Shown here: positions 20,291-28,132 of the stretch, piece after piece
How positions within the stretch are numbered: the first letter of the stretch is position 1
How the letters are laid out: every line of letters starts with the position of its first letter
Assembly: GCF_007997075.1 (NCBI RefSeq)
Contig: NZ_VORS01000013.1
Location: 1 to 56,265, forward strand
Direction of reading: 5' to 3'
Source of the DNA: Polaribacter sp. IC073
GTDB lineage: Bacteria; Bacteroidota; Bacteroidia; Flavobacteriales; Flavobacteriaceae
Length of the DNA: 56,265 nt
Notes under the pieces: generated by a model
The model's input: only the letters and a program-made list of their open reading frames with translations
Database searches by the model: none
What the model was told of the DNA's origin: nothing
Translations under genes and position numbers: made by a program

Positions 20291-20563
20291 ATGGAAAACG
20301 TATTTAAATATTTTGGGTTCTCAGATTTTTTTAAAGATGAATCTGATACTTTTTCAGGAAATGACATTTGTTTTACAGCATTAAATGAAACTCATTTTTT
20401 AATTTTTGAGAAAATTGGTGAGGTCTATAATTTATATGTTTCAAAATTTTATCAGAAAAAAGATGTTGGTTTTAAACCTCCAGAGATATTAGAATTAGTA
20501 GTCGGAGACTACGATAAAAGTCTACCAGAACATAGAATTGCATTAAGACAATATTTAGGTTAA
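20291..20563 (+). CDS. Small conserved-looking protein downstream of clpS
   Basis: A 90-residue acidic soluble protein (MENVFKYFGFSDFFKD at the start, LPEHRIALRQYLG at the end), without signal or membrane segment. It is placed 2 bases after clpS and followed by a terminator, so it ends the prmA-clpS transcript. I do not recognise the family. A role linked to ClpS is only a guess from position. Confidence 0.7.
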   Translation: MENVFKYFGFSDFFKDESDTFSGNDICFTALNETHFLIFEKIGEVYNLYVSKFYQKKDVGFKPPEILELVVGDYDKSLPEHRIALRQYLG

Positions 20564-20590
20564 ACTTGAGAGAAATCTCAAGTTTTTTTT
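20563..20590 (+). terminator. Rho-independent terminator
   Basis: The stem AACTTGAG / CTCAAGTT has a 6-base loop and a T-run, starting at the stop codon of the gene downstream of clpS. Confidence 0.88.
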
Positions 20591-20655
20591 GTTATAAAAC
20601 CATGTGACTTTTTTTCTCGTAGGTGTCTTAAAGGATATAAGTAAGATAAATTAAG

Positions 20656-20841
20656 GTGAGAAAAATAATATTGATAGTAATTGTTTTGTTGGTCCCTATT
20701 TTAGGTTATGCACAAATAGTGCCTCCACCTGCGCCACCTCCACCACCTCCTGGGTTGCCGATAGACGGTTTTCTAACATTGTTGTTAATTTTGGGAATGC
20801 TATACGGTACTAAAAAAATCATTAAAAATAATAATGGTTAG
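20656..20841 (+). CDS. Mini PID-CTERM sorting-signal protein, proline-rich
   Basis: A 61-residue protein starting at GTG. A signal peptide (about residues 1-19, ending GYAQ) is followed by a proline run (residues 22-33) and then LPIDGFLTLLLILGMLYGTKK with a basic tail. The PID motif, a hydrophobic helix and a positive tail are the features of the PID-CTERM protein-sorting domain of Bacteroidetes. Here the sorting signal makes up almost the whole mature protein, which is odd; a cargo domain is absent. No associated sortase-like enzyme lies in the window. Confidence 0.75.
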   Translation: MRKIILIVIVLLVPILGYAQIVPPPAPPPPPPGLPIDGFLTLLLILGMLYGTKKIIKNNNG

Positions 20842-21122
20842 TTTTTTATATAAAGTTTGGTTAGTTAAAGGGACTAAAATGGAGTTTTAGCGTCTTTCTA
20901 ACTTAAGTATTTTGTGAAAAAAAAATATACTTTTAAGTAAAATAAAGTGAGTCTTTAACTTACCAATGATAATATTTTTATCCTTTAATAGGATTTGTCT
21001 TTTAGACTACAGTTAGTAGAGGATAGTGTTTTAGAAGTTTGTAGCCTCTTAAAAAATGAATTAAGCAGTGTTGTGGGGTTTTGAGGTCTTTTTAGTTCTC
21101 TGCTTTAGGTTTTATATATAAA
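20842..21122. other. Gene-free stretch
   Basis: AT-rich DNA between the PID-CTERM gene and the terminator beside tRNA-Arg. I see no credible gene, repeat or RNA here. Confidence 0.5.
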
Positions 21123-21152
21123 AAAAGCTTCCAAAATTTGGAAGCTTTTTTT
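21123..21152 (-). terminator. Terminator downstream of tRNA-Arg
   Basis: The 11-bp inverted repeat AAGCTTCCAAA / TTTGGAAGCTT is flanked by A- and T-runs, directly 3' of the minus-strand tRNA. Symmetry allows function on both strands. Confidence 0.88.
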
Positions 21153-21153
21153 G

Positions 21154-21227
21154 TGACCATGGCTGGATTCAAACCAGCAACCTCTTGAGCCGTAATCAAG
21201 TGCGCTATTCAGTTGCGCCACATGGCC
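21154..21227 (-). tRNA. tRNA-Arg (anticodon ACG)
   Basis: A 74-nt cloverleaf read on the minus strand. The acceptor GGCCATG pairs with CATGGTC (one G-U), the D stem is GCGC/GCGC, the anticodon stem CTTGA/TCAAG holds the loop TTACGGC (anticodon ACG, read as ICG after deamination), and the T arm is GCTGG-TTTGAAT-CCAGC. The discriminator is A and CCA is not encoded. Confidence 0.97.
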
Positions 21228-21285
21228 GTTAAGCGGGTGCAAATATAATATTGTTTTTTCAAACAAAGAAATATTAAGTACTTTT

Positions 21286-21516
21286 TTATGAATTAATTTC
21301 TTCTTTGTAAGAATCGACTATTGGTTGTGCTTTTTCTATGTCAGATTTTAAGATTAGTAATTCAACGGCATTTCTATCGGAGCCAAAACCTGCGAGTCTT
21401 GCAGATTCTACTCTGTCTTTTGTTATAGAGCCAATATTGTGGTCGTCTAATCTGTTTTGAAGTCCTTTTACTATAATAGACGATCCTGAAAATACTGTTA
21501 TGTGTTCTGTTTCCAT
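21286..21516 (-). CDS. DUF2007 putative signal-transducing protein
   Basis: A 76-residue protein with the DUF2007 pattern: ITVFSGSSIIVKGLQNRLDDHNI, then a central VESARLAGFG and a C-terminal VELLILKSDIEKAQPIVDSY. This is a small cytoplasmic alpha/beta domain of unknown function, resembling GlnB-like folds. It sits 12 bases downstream of the small gene at 21529, on the same strand. Confidence 0.85.
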   Translation of the reverse strand: METEHITVFSGSSIIVKGLQNRLDDHNIGSITKDRVESARLAGFGSDRNAVELLILKSDIEKAQPIVDSYKEEINS

Positions 21517-21528
21517 AATGTTTTTTTT

Positions 21529-21681
21529 TTAGTTTAATGAGTTCTGAGTTACAAAAGATTTCCAACCAATGATTGCTAATTGAATTTTAGAAGCTTTAGA
21601 AATATCTAGCCCTTTTTTAGTATAAGAAGGTAGTGCTATTTTATTCATTTTTGCAATAAATTTAAAAACTTGTTTTTTCAT
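21529..21681 (-). CDS. Small basic flavobacterial protein, unknown function
   Basis: A 50-residue protein, MKKQVFKFIAKMNKIALPSY followed by a lysine-rich segment and IQLAIIGWKSFVTQNSLN. I recall similar short basic proteins in many Flavobacteriaceae, sometimes mislabelled as SsrA-binding protein. The ATG at 21681 is preferred because upstream codons in the frame look non-coding. It probably shares a transcript with the DUF2007 gene. Confidence 0.7.
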   Translation of the reverse strand: MKKQVFKFIAKMNKIALPSYTKKGLDISKASKIQLAIIGWKSFVTQNSLN

Positions 21682-22170
21682 TAGTATCAGTTCTACATCA
21701 AATTTAATGAAAATAAACAACTCTTTATAATAAGAGCTGTTTTTATATGTGATGGTTATGAGATAATTGAAAAAATAATGTTAGCAATGTCTTTTAAGGT
21801 TTTTTGTAATAATAACTATCATAAGAATAGTTTTAAAGGTTCGTAAAAGAAGGTGATTTCGAAATTGTCTTATCAATATATATAGGTTTAGTATTTGTTA
21901 ACAAGGCTTTTACAACTATTATTTAATTTTACTTATAGAACTAAAAAGAAGTTATTTGTTTTAAATTAGAATACTCGATGCTAGTTTTTACTTATTTACT
22001 GTAACATTTTTTCAAGCATATGGATAAAAGTATTATAAAATAAAGGATAATAATTGTTGTTTTTTCTTTTGCAAAGAAAAACGGGCCTTTTGAAACATGT
22101 TTTTTTTGCTTTTCATCTTTTATTTTCATCTTAAAGTGATAAAAATGTATCTTCGTCGAAAATAATATTT
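21682..22170. other. Gene-free stretch (489 bases) with the antiporter promoter
   Basis: AT-rich and without a credible gene. A weak hairpin lies around 22059-22082 (CTTTTGCAAAG core). A TATCTTCG box at 22148-22155, one base off the TAnnTTTG consensus, is the likely -7 element for the Ca2+/Na+ antiporter gene 16 bases downstream. Confidence 0.5.
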
Positions 22171-23109
22171 ATGAGTATTTTTTATGTAATTATAGGACTA
22201 TTATTATTAGTTCTTGGTGGTGAGTTTTTAGTGAGATCTTCTATAGGGTTGTCTTTTAAACTAAATATTTCTAAAATGGTTATTGGAATGACGGTAGTTT
22301 CTTTTGCTACTTCTGCACCAGAATTATTAGTTAGTTTGCAAGCTGCGTTAGATGGTTCTCCTGCAATTGCAATAAATAATGTGATTGGTTCTAATATTGC
22401 GAATATTGGTTTGGTGCTAGGAATTACAGCTATTATTGGCCCGATTGCAGTAGGTAGTGATTTTTATAAACTGAATTGGCCTGTGATGATGTTGTTTTCG
22501 GTAGTGTTGTATTACTTTTTATGGAATGACAATGTTTTAACTCAAATAGAAGGTATTATGCTTTTAGTGGGGTTGGCTGTTTTTTTGTTTGTATTAATAA
22601 GAAGTGCAAGGAAAGAAGAGGTTTCTGTAGAGGAGGTAGATGATGCTTTGGCTTCAATCGGTTACGGAAAAATAGTTGTTTGGTTATTAATTGGTGGTGT
22701 TGCATTGTATTTTGGTTCAGAACTTCTGGTTGACGGAGCAAAAGACATTGCAAATAATATGGGAGTTAGTGAAGGTGTTATTTCTATAACCATGATTGCT
22801 ATTGGAACAAGCGTACCAGAGTTAGCGGCTTCTGTAATTGCTGCAATGAAAGGAGAAAAAGCAATTTCTTTAGGTAACTTAATCGGTTCTAATATTTTTA
22901 ACATTGCCTCTGTATTAGGTATTACGGCATTAATTAAAGAAATTCCTGTAACGGAAGCTCAGATTTTATCTAGAGATATTTTTTGGATGCTAGGTTTTTC
23001 AGCAGTTTTACTACTGTTGGTGTTTATACCTAAGAAATTTGTTTTAAGCAGATTTAAAGGTGTTTTTTTATTCTTAGGATATGCGCTTTTTCTTTACTTG
23101 GTTTTTTAG
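22171..23109 (+). CDS. Calcium/sodium antiporter (YrbG / K+-dependent exchanger family)
   Basis: A 312-residue protein of ten transmembrane segments. Two inverted alpha-repeats carry the ion-binding motifs: SFATSAPELLVS with VIGSNIANIGLVLG (about residues 48-92), and AIGTSVPELAASV with LIGSNIFNIASVLG (about residues 210-255). A short acidic cytoplasmic loop (about 148-165) separates the halves. It exports Ca2+ in exchange for Na+. It is a single-gene unit with its own terminator. Confidence 0.93.
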   Translation: MSIFYVIIGLLLLVLGGEFLVRSSIGLSFKLNISKMVIGMTVVSFATSAPELLVSLQAALDGSPAIAINNVIGSNIANIGLVLGITAIIGPIAVGSDFYKLNWPVMMLFSVVLYYFLWNDNVLTQIEGIMLLVGLAVFLFVLIRSARKEEVSVEEVDDALASIGYGKIVVWLLIGGVALYFGSELLVDGAKDIANNMGVSEGVISITMIAIGTSVPELAASVIAAMKGEKAISLGNLIGSNIFNIASVLGITALIKEIPVTEAQILSRDIFWMLGFSAVLLLLVFIPKKFVLSRFKGVFLFLGYALFLYLVF

Positions 23110-23134
23110 AGCTTATAGAAAATTTTTGACATAA

Positions 23135-23167
23135 AAAAAGCTCGCAAATGTAATTTGCGAGCTTTTT
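23135..23167. terminator. Bidirectional terminator
   Basis: The 15-bp inverted repeat with core AGCTCGCAAAT / ATTTGCGAGCT is flanked by A- and T-runs. It serves the convergent antiporter gene and the type II glutamine synthetase. Confidence 0.9.
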
Positions 23168-23184
23168 GTTTTAGTATGTATGTT

Positions 23185-24210
23185 CTAGCTAATATTAGCA
23201 GACTTTACGGTCTTAATAATTCTACCAGCAATTTTATATGGATCTCCGTTTGAAGCAGGTCTTCTGTCTTCTAGCCATCCTTTCCATCCTTTCTCTACAA
23301 CAATAATTGGAATTCTAAGAGAAGCACCTCTATCTGAAACACCGTAGGTGAAGTCATGCATAGCAGCTGTTTCATGATCACCAGTTAAACGTTGGTCGTT
23401 AAACTCACCATAAACTGCCATGTGTTCTTTTACTACAGGTCTAAATGCTTCACAGATTTTCTCATACGTTTCTTTAGAACCACAAGTTCTTAAAACAGTG
23501 TTAGAGAAATTTGCATGCATACCAGAACCATTCCAGTCCATGTCTTTACCTAATGGTTTTGGGTGGTACTCAATATAATAACCATATTGCTCAGTTAATC
23601 TGTCTAATAAGTAACGAGAAATCCAAATTTCATCACCAGCTTTTTTAGCACCTTTTGCAAATAATTGGTATTCCCATTGCCCGGAAGCAACTTCTTGATT
23701 AATTCCTTCAAAATTTAAGCCAGCATCAATACATAAATCAGCATGTTTTTCAACAATAAGTCTACCATGCGTATTCTTACCCCCTACAGAACAGTAATAC
23801 ATTCCTTGCGGAGCAGGATAACCACCAATAGGAAACCCTAAAGGCAACTGTGTTTTATTGTCCATAATAAAATATTCTTGCTCAAAACCAAACCAAAAAT
23901 CGTTATCATTATCATCTATTGTTGCTCTTCCATTAGAAATATGTGGCGTTCCGTCTGCATTCAAAACTTCAGTCATTACTAAATACCCATTAATTCTTGT
24001 AGGGTCTTTATAAATTGCAACAGGTTTCAATAAGCAATCAGAGGCTCCGCCAGAGGCTTGTTTTGTAGAAGAACCATCAAAAGACCACATATCTATTTCT
24101 TCAATAGTGCCTTTAAAGTTCTCATGCTCTTCTACTTTTGTTTTACTTCTCATGTTCTGAGTTGGAAAATAACCGTCTAACCAAATGTATTCTAACTTAA
24201 TTTTTGCCAT
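23185..24210 (-). CDS. Glutamine synthetase, type II (eukaryote-like)
   Basis: A 341-residue GS of the short, eukaryotic-type class. The beta-grasp start LEYIWLDGYF is followed by MWSFDGSSTKQA, the catalytic FGFEQEYFIM (metal-binding Glu), NFEGINQEVASGQWEYQ, GSGMHANFS and DRGASLRIP. It makes glutamine from glutamate, ammonia and ATP in the cytoplasm. The adenylylation tyrosine region of type I enzymes is absent. It is divergent from a type III GS across 165 bases. A CAAA (24266-24269) and a CATTTTTG-like box (minus strand, 24239-24246) suggest its promoter. Confidence 0.95.
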   Translation of the reverse strand: MAKIKLEYIWLDGYFPTQNMRSKTKVEEHENFKGTIEEIDMWSFDGSSTKQASGGASDCLLKPVAIYKDPTRINGYLVMTEVLNADGTPHISNGRATIDDNDNDFWFGFEQEYFIMDNKTQLPLGFPIGGYPAPQGMYYCSVGGKNTHGRLIVEKHADLCIDAGLNFEGINQEVASGQWEYQLFAKGAKKAGDEIWISRYLLDRLTEQYGYYIEYHPKPLGKDMDWNGSGMHANFSNTVLRTCGSKETYEKICEAFRPVVKEHMAVYGEFNDQRLTGDHETAAMHDFTYGVSDRGASLRIPIIVVEKGWKGWLEDRRPASNGDPYKIAGRIIKTVKSANIS

Positions 24211-24331
24211 AATTCTTGTTTGTGTGATGTTAACATTGCAAAAATGAAATATTTTGACTACATATCAAAAAAAACAGGGGTGTTATTTTAAATAATAGCA
24301 AAGAATAATTTTATCCCTAATTTTTATGGGG

Positions 24332-24339
24332 TATATTTG
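24332..24339 (+). promoter_or_regulatory. Candidate -7 box of the type III glutamine synthetase promoter
   Basis: TATATTTG matches the Bacteroidetes TAnnTTTG box exactly and lies 36 bases before the ATG of the type III glutamine synthetase. The -33 element is not clear. Confidence 0.5.
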
Positions 24340-24375
24340 TTTTTAAAATAAAATATAGTAGCTAAAATTAATATT

Positions 24376-26559
24376 ATGTCAATAGTTAGATTCAATGCAT
24401 TACAAGAAACACTAAATAGAAGAACCATAAAGATTGAAGAAAACGAAAAGAGGTCTGTTCTGTTTGGTAAAAATGTTTTTAATAAACATGCAATGCAACA
24501 GTATTTAACAAGGTCTGCTTATGAGAGCGTAATGAATGCGATTGAAAAAGGAACCAAAATAGATCGGAAAATTGCAGATCAAGTTGCGGTGAGCATGAAA
24601 GATTGGGCAATTGCGAAAGGAGCAACACATTATACACATTGGTTTCAACCATTAACAGGTGCAACAGCAGAAAAGCACGATGCTTTTTTTGAATCTATTA
24701 ATGGTAGTTTGGCCATGGAAAAATTCGATGGAGAACAACTAGTTCAGCAAGAACCCGATGCCTCTAGCTTTCCGAATGGCGGAATTAGAAATACTTTTGA
24801 AGCAAGAGGTTATACAGCTTGGGACCCAACATCACCAGCATTTGTGTATGAAACAACGTTATGTATTCCAACAATTTTTGTCGCCTATACAGGTGAAGCT
24901 TTAGATAATAAAACACCATTATTAAGAGCGTTACAAGCAATTGATACCCATGCAACTGCTGTTTGTAAGTATTTTGATAAGAATGCATCAAAAGTAAACG
25001 CAACTTTAGGTTGGGAACAAGAATATTTTTTAATTGATGATGCTTTAGCGTTATCTAGACCAGACATTTTATTAACAGGCAGAACCTTATTAGGGCACAC
25101 TTCTGCAAAAGGACAACAACTAGACGATCAGTATTTTGGGAGTATTCCTGCAAGAGCCATGAGTTTTATGCAAGACTTAGAGCAAGAATGCATGTTGTTG
25201 GGTATTCCATTAAAAACAAGACATAATGAGGTTGCACCAAATCAGTTTGAATTGGCACCAATTTTTGAAGAAGCTAACCTAGCGGTAGATCATAATTCTT
25301 TATTGATGGACGTTATGGAGAAAATTTCTCGTCGCCATCATTTCAAAGTTCTATTTCATGAAAAACCTTTTTCAGGAATTAATGGTTCTGGTAAACATAA
25401 CAACTGGTCTTTATCAACGTTTGATGGCGTAAACTTGTTAAGTCCTGGGAAAACACCTATGAAAAATTTACAATTCTTAACTTTTTTTATAAATACCATA
25501 AAAGCCGTTTACCTAAACGAAGAATTGCTAAGAGCATCTATTGCGTCTGCAAGTAATGACCATCGTTTAGGTGCAAATGAAGCACCACCTGCAATTATGT
25601 CTGTGTTTATTGGAAGGCAGTTATCTAAAGTTTTAGACGAATTAGAAAATGTAACCAAAGGGAAATTGTCGCCAGAAGAAAAAACGGACTTAAAACTAAA
25701 CATTATTGGTAAAATTCCAGAAATACTATTAGATAATACAGATAGAAATAGAACCTCACCTTTTGCATTTACAGGAAATAAATTCGAGTTTAGAGCAGTA
25801 GGTTCCTCTGCTAATTGTGCTTTGCCAATGACGGTTTTAAACACCATTGTAGCTAAACAGTTAAAAGAGTTTAAAATAGAAGTAGATGCTTTAATAGAGT
25901 GTAAAAGCTTAAAGAAAGACGAAGCTATTTTTAATGTATTAAGAGAATACATTAAAGAATGTAAAGACATTCGTTTTGAAGGCGATGGTTATGGAGAAGC
26001 GTGGGAAAAAGAAGCGAAAAAACGCAGATTAAGTAATAATAAAACCACACCAGAAGCATTAAAAGTTCAGGTTTCTAAACAAGTCATCGATTTGTATGAA
26101 GAAATGGACGTGATGAGTAAAGTAGAGGTAGAAGCACGTTACGAAATAGCTTTAGAAGAATACACAAAACACTTGCAAATAGAAAGTAGAGTTTTGGCAG
26201 ACATTGCTAGAAACCATGTAATACCAACAGCGATAACTTATCAAAATACATTGTTAGAAAACACCAAGAATTTAAAAGAAATTTTCGGTGAAGAGTATAA
26301 AAATATTGCAAAAGAACAAATCGCGCTTATCATGATAATTTCTAATCATATTACAGAAATAAATGCATTAACTATTAAAATGACAACAGAACGTAAGAAA
26401 GCCAATAAGTTTGTAGGCTTAAAATCTGCGGAAGCTTATTGTAAAAAGGTGAAACCATTTTTTGAGGAAATTCGGTATCATTGCGACAAGTTAGAAACCA
26501 TGGTAGATGACAATCTTTGGCCATTGACAAAGTACAGAGAATTGTTATTTACAAGATAA
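24376..26559 (+). CDS. glnN: Glutamine synthetase, type III (GlnN)
   Basis: A 727-residue enzyme, the normal length of type III GS. The family-specific N-terminal part (to about 190) includes THYTHWFQPLTGATAEKHD and FEARGYTAWDP. The catalytic part has GWEQEYFLID, RHNEVAPNQFELAPIFEEAN, FSGINGSGKHNNWS and NRTSPFAFTGNKFEFRAVGSS. The C-terminal 150 residues are helical. It makes glutamine from glutamate and ammonia. It is paired head-to-head with the type II enzyme, so nitrogen status probably controls both from the shared gap. A hairpin 140 bases after the stop may terminate it. Confidence 0.96.
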   Translation: MSIVRFNALQETLNRRTIKIEENEKRSVLFGKNVFNKHAMQQYLTRSAYESVMNAIEKGTKIDRKIADQVAVSMKDWAIAKGATHYTHWFQPLTGATAEKHDAFFESINGSLAMEKFDGEQLVQQEPDASSFPNGGIRNTFEARGYTAWDPTSPAFVYETTLCIPTIFVAYTGEALDNKTPLLRALQAIDTHATAVCKYFDKNASKVNATLGWEQEYFLIDDALALSRPDILLTGRTLLGHTSAKGQQLDDQYFGSIPARAMSFMQDLEQECMLLGIPLKTRHNEVAPNQFELAPIFEEANLAVDHNSLLMDVMEKISRRHHFKVLFHEKPFSGINGSGKHNNWSLSTFDGVNLLSPGKTPMKNLQFLTFFINTIKAVYLNEELLRASIASASNDHRLGANEAPPAIMSVFIGRQLSKVLDELENVTKGKLSPEEKTDLKLNIIGKIPEILLDNTDRNRTSPFAFTGNKFEFRAVGSSANCALPMTVLNTIVAKQLKEFKIEVDALIECKSLKKDEAIFNVLREYIKECKDIRFEGDGYGEAWEKEAKKRRLSNNKTTPEALKVQVSKQVIDLYEEMDVMSKVEVEARYEIALEEYTKHLQIESRVLADIARNHVIPTAITYQNTLLENTKNLKEIFGEEYKNIAKEQIALIMIISNHITEINALTIKMTTERKKANKFVGLKSAEAYCKKVKPFFEEIRYHCDKLETMVDDNLWPLTKYRELLFTR

Positions 26560-26585
26560 TTTCGTTTTTAATTTGGGCGTTTTAA

Positions 26586-26650
26586 CGGGCTTTACACTCT
26601 ATCTTTTTTTTCGTAACTCAAAAAAAGGATGCCGTTTCAATCCCTAACGC
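26586..26650. repeat. Dispersed imperfect-palindrome repeat, copy 1
   Basis: The left arm GGGCTTTACAC and the right arm AGGATGCCGTTTCAATCCC flank a T-rich/A-rich centre. Nearly the same sequence occurs at 55519-55582. The arms are partly complementary to each other (GGG..TT..AC..ATC.TTTT against its reverse), so each copy can fold. Similar elements occur between genes in other flavobacteria as I recall. Confidence 0.7.
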
Positions 26651-26702
26651 ATAGCGCAATCTCAAAAAGTACGCACTGATAACTAATAAATAGAATTTAC
26701 AA

Positions 26703-26736
26703 AGCCTTCACGTTTCAAAAGCCTGAAGGTTTTTTT
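26703..26736 (+). terminator. Hairpin terminator
   Basis: The stem CCTTC / GAAGG (extended by AGCC / GGTT) is followed by a run of seven T. It probably ends the type III glutamine synthetase transcript. Confidence 0.6.
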
Positions 26737-26770
26737 ATGTCTTTTATAAACACGCTAATTAACACACATG

Positions 26771-26832
26771 TATTTATACGTGTAGAAGCACGTATTTATA
26801 CGTGTAGAAGCACGTATAAATACGTATTTATA
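26771..26832. repeat. 22-bp tandem repeat plus 18-bp palindrome (candidate operator)
   Basis: Two exact copies of a 22-bp unit (26771-26792 and 26793-26814), beginning TATTTATACGTG and ending GCACG, are followed by the perfect palindrome TATAAATACGTATTTATA at 26815-26832. The second copy also pairs with the palindrome's left half: TATTTATACGTG (26793-26804) and CACGTATAAATA (26811-26822) form a 12-bp stem with a 6-base loop. It lies about 370 bases before csgA. A regulator-binding cluster or structured leader is possible. Confidence 0.75.
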
Positions 26833-27203
26833 AGGATATTGTTTTTGAGGGTTTTCCCCCTTTTTTCATATTTACATCTTTTTGTGAAATGGCTTTTTTC
26901 CCTTTGTTTCATTCGTTTTTAAGTTTTTTTTTGTTAAATTATAAAAGACTTCTGTTATTTTGCTGTTTTTTTTTATGAATAATAAACTTACATTTACAGT
27001 GTTATATAACATTTGTTACTGCTCTTTAAAAAGAGTTGATGAAAATGTAATTGTATATTTTTATACCTCCCTAAAAGCACATTTTACCCCTGTTAATTAT
27101 TTTTCCCCTTATTTTTTTTAAAGCATTATCGTATTTTATTATTAAATATAATGAGAATACTTTATGCACAAACTTTAACTAATATAAATTAAAATCAATT
27201 ATC

Positions 27204-28064
27204 ATGAAAAAATTATTAAGTTTAGCTATGGTATTAGCTACGGGTGCTTTCTTTGCACAAAATTCAAATTTATCTACTCAGAATGGTTTTGGTAACGGTG
27301 TTACTGTTACTCAATCAGGTGCTGGTAACGGTTCTACAATTAATCAAGATGGTTCAAACTCAGGAGTAGGTAATGGAGGAAACAACAATATGGCTGCTGT
27401 TACTCAAATAGGGCTTACAAATATGGCATCTATTGATCAACAAGGAGATTCAAACATAGGAACTATTTATCAAGACGGAGATTTAAACCAAGCTACACAA
27501 ACTGTTGGTGTTGGTTTTGCTGAAAATAACGTTGCTACGTCTACTCAATTTGGAGGACAAAATGAGTCTATTCAAAATCAAATGCATGATAATAATTATG
27601 CTGAGGTTATGCAAATAGGAACAGGTGTAAGTGGTTATGGTAATAACTATGCAAAACAAGACCAAAAAAGTCTTGCAAATGGTGTAGCGGGTAGTATGGC
27701 ATACATTTATCAAGAAGGTACAGATAACAGAGCTGTTCAAAAACAAAGAGGTAGTGATAATATGGCTGCTACTGTTCAATTAGGTGCAGATAACTGGTCT
27801 AAAACAACTCAGACATCTGTTGCAGGTTCAGGGTTTTTTAGTGCATCTTTAGTTATGCAAAATAGTGCAACTGATGGGCATAAGGCTACTGTAAATCAAA
27901 CGTCTTTAGCTGCTAATAACATTAGTATTATAATGCAAGATGATTTATTGGGTGTTGGTGGTAACAAAGCGACAGTTACACAAAATGCAATGTCTAGTGA
28001 TAACATGAGTACTGTTTTACAATTTGGTACAAACACAGCTGTTATTAACCAAACGGGTATGTAA
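27204..28064 (+). CDS. csgA: Curli major subunit (CsgA-like amyloid)
   Basis: A 286-residue exported protein: signal peptide to about residue 19 (GAFFAQ), then about a dozen degenerate curli half-repeats rich in N, Q, G, T and S (for example AAVTQIGLTN, GTIYQDGDLN, AYIYQEGTDN, STVLQFGTN), ending VINQTGM. This is nearly twice the length of E. coli CsgA (151 aa), so the predicted beta-solenoid would be longer. It should be secreted through CsgG and polymerise on the cell surface. It is first in the curli operon and is followed by a hairpin that may raise its dosage over downstream genes. Confidence 0.88.
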   Translation: MKKLLSLAMVLATGAFFAQNSNLSTQNGFGNGVTVTQSGAGNGSTINQDGSNSGVGNGGNNNMAAVTQIGLTNMASIDQQGDSNIGTIYQDGDLNQATQTVGVGFAENNVATSTQFGGQNESIQNQMHDNNYAEVMQIGTGVSGYGNNYAKQDQKSLANGVAGSMAYIYQEGTDNRAVQKQRGSDNMAATVQLGADNWSKTTQTSVAGSGFFSASLVMQNSATDGHKATVNQTSLAANNISIIMQDDLLGVGGNKATVTQNAMSSDNMSTVLQFGTNTAVINQTGM

Positions 28065-28070
28065 TATTTA

Positions 28071-28115
28071 AGATAAGCGAGAGAAAGATAATATTCTCTT
28101 GCTTATCTTTTTTTT
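28071..28115 (+). terminator. Intercistronic terminator between csgA and csgB
   Basis: The 15-bp stem AGATAAGCGAGAGAA / TTCTCTTGCTTATCT (one G-U pair) is followed by nine T. csgB starts 18 bases later, with no room for a separate strong promoter, so this is likely a partial terminator giving excess csgA mRNA. Confidence 0.85.
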
Positions 28116-28132
28116 AATTTAAAATTTTTAAC

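Larger units (their letters stand above)
26560..27203. other. Gene-free stretch (644 bases) upstream of the curli operon
   Basis: It holds, in order, one copy of a dispersed intergenic repeat (26586-26650), a hairpin terminator (26703-26736), a 22-bp tandem repeat with an adjoining palindrome (26771-26832), and about 370 bases of AT-rich DNA that must include the csgA promoter. A 61-codon open frame at 26737-26922 is made mostly of the repeats and is not credible. Confidence 0.7.

Noticed and set aside
26771..26832. Possible CRISPR array
   Set aside because: Only two copies directly abutting, without spacers or cas genes.
26737..26922. 61-codon open frame before the curli operon
   Set aside because: It is built mostly from the 22-bp repeat and palindrome; residue composition is not protein-like and there is no ribosome site.
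27483..27779. 98-codon open frame antisense to csgA
   Set aside because: A by-product of the repetitive csgA coding sequence on the other strand.
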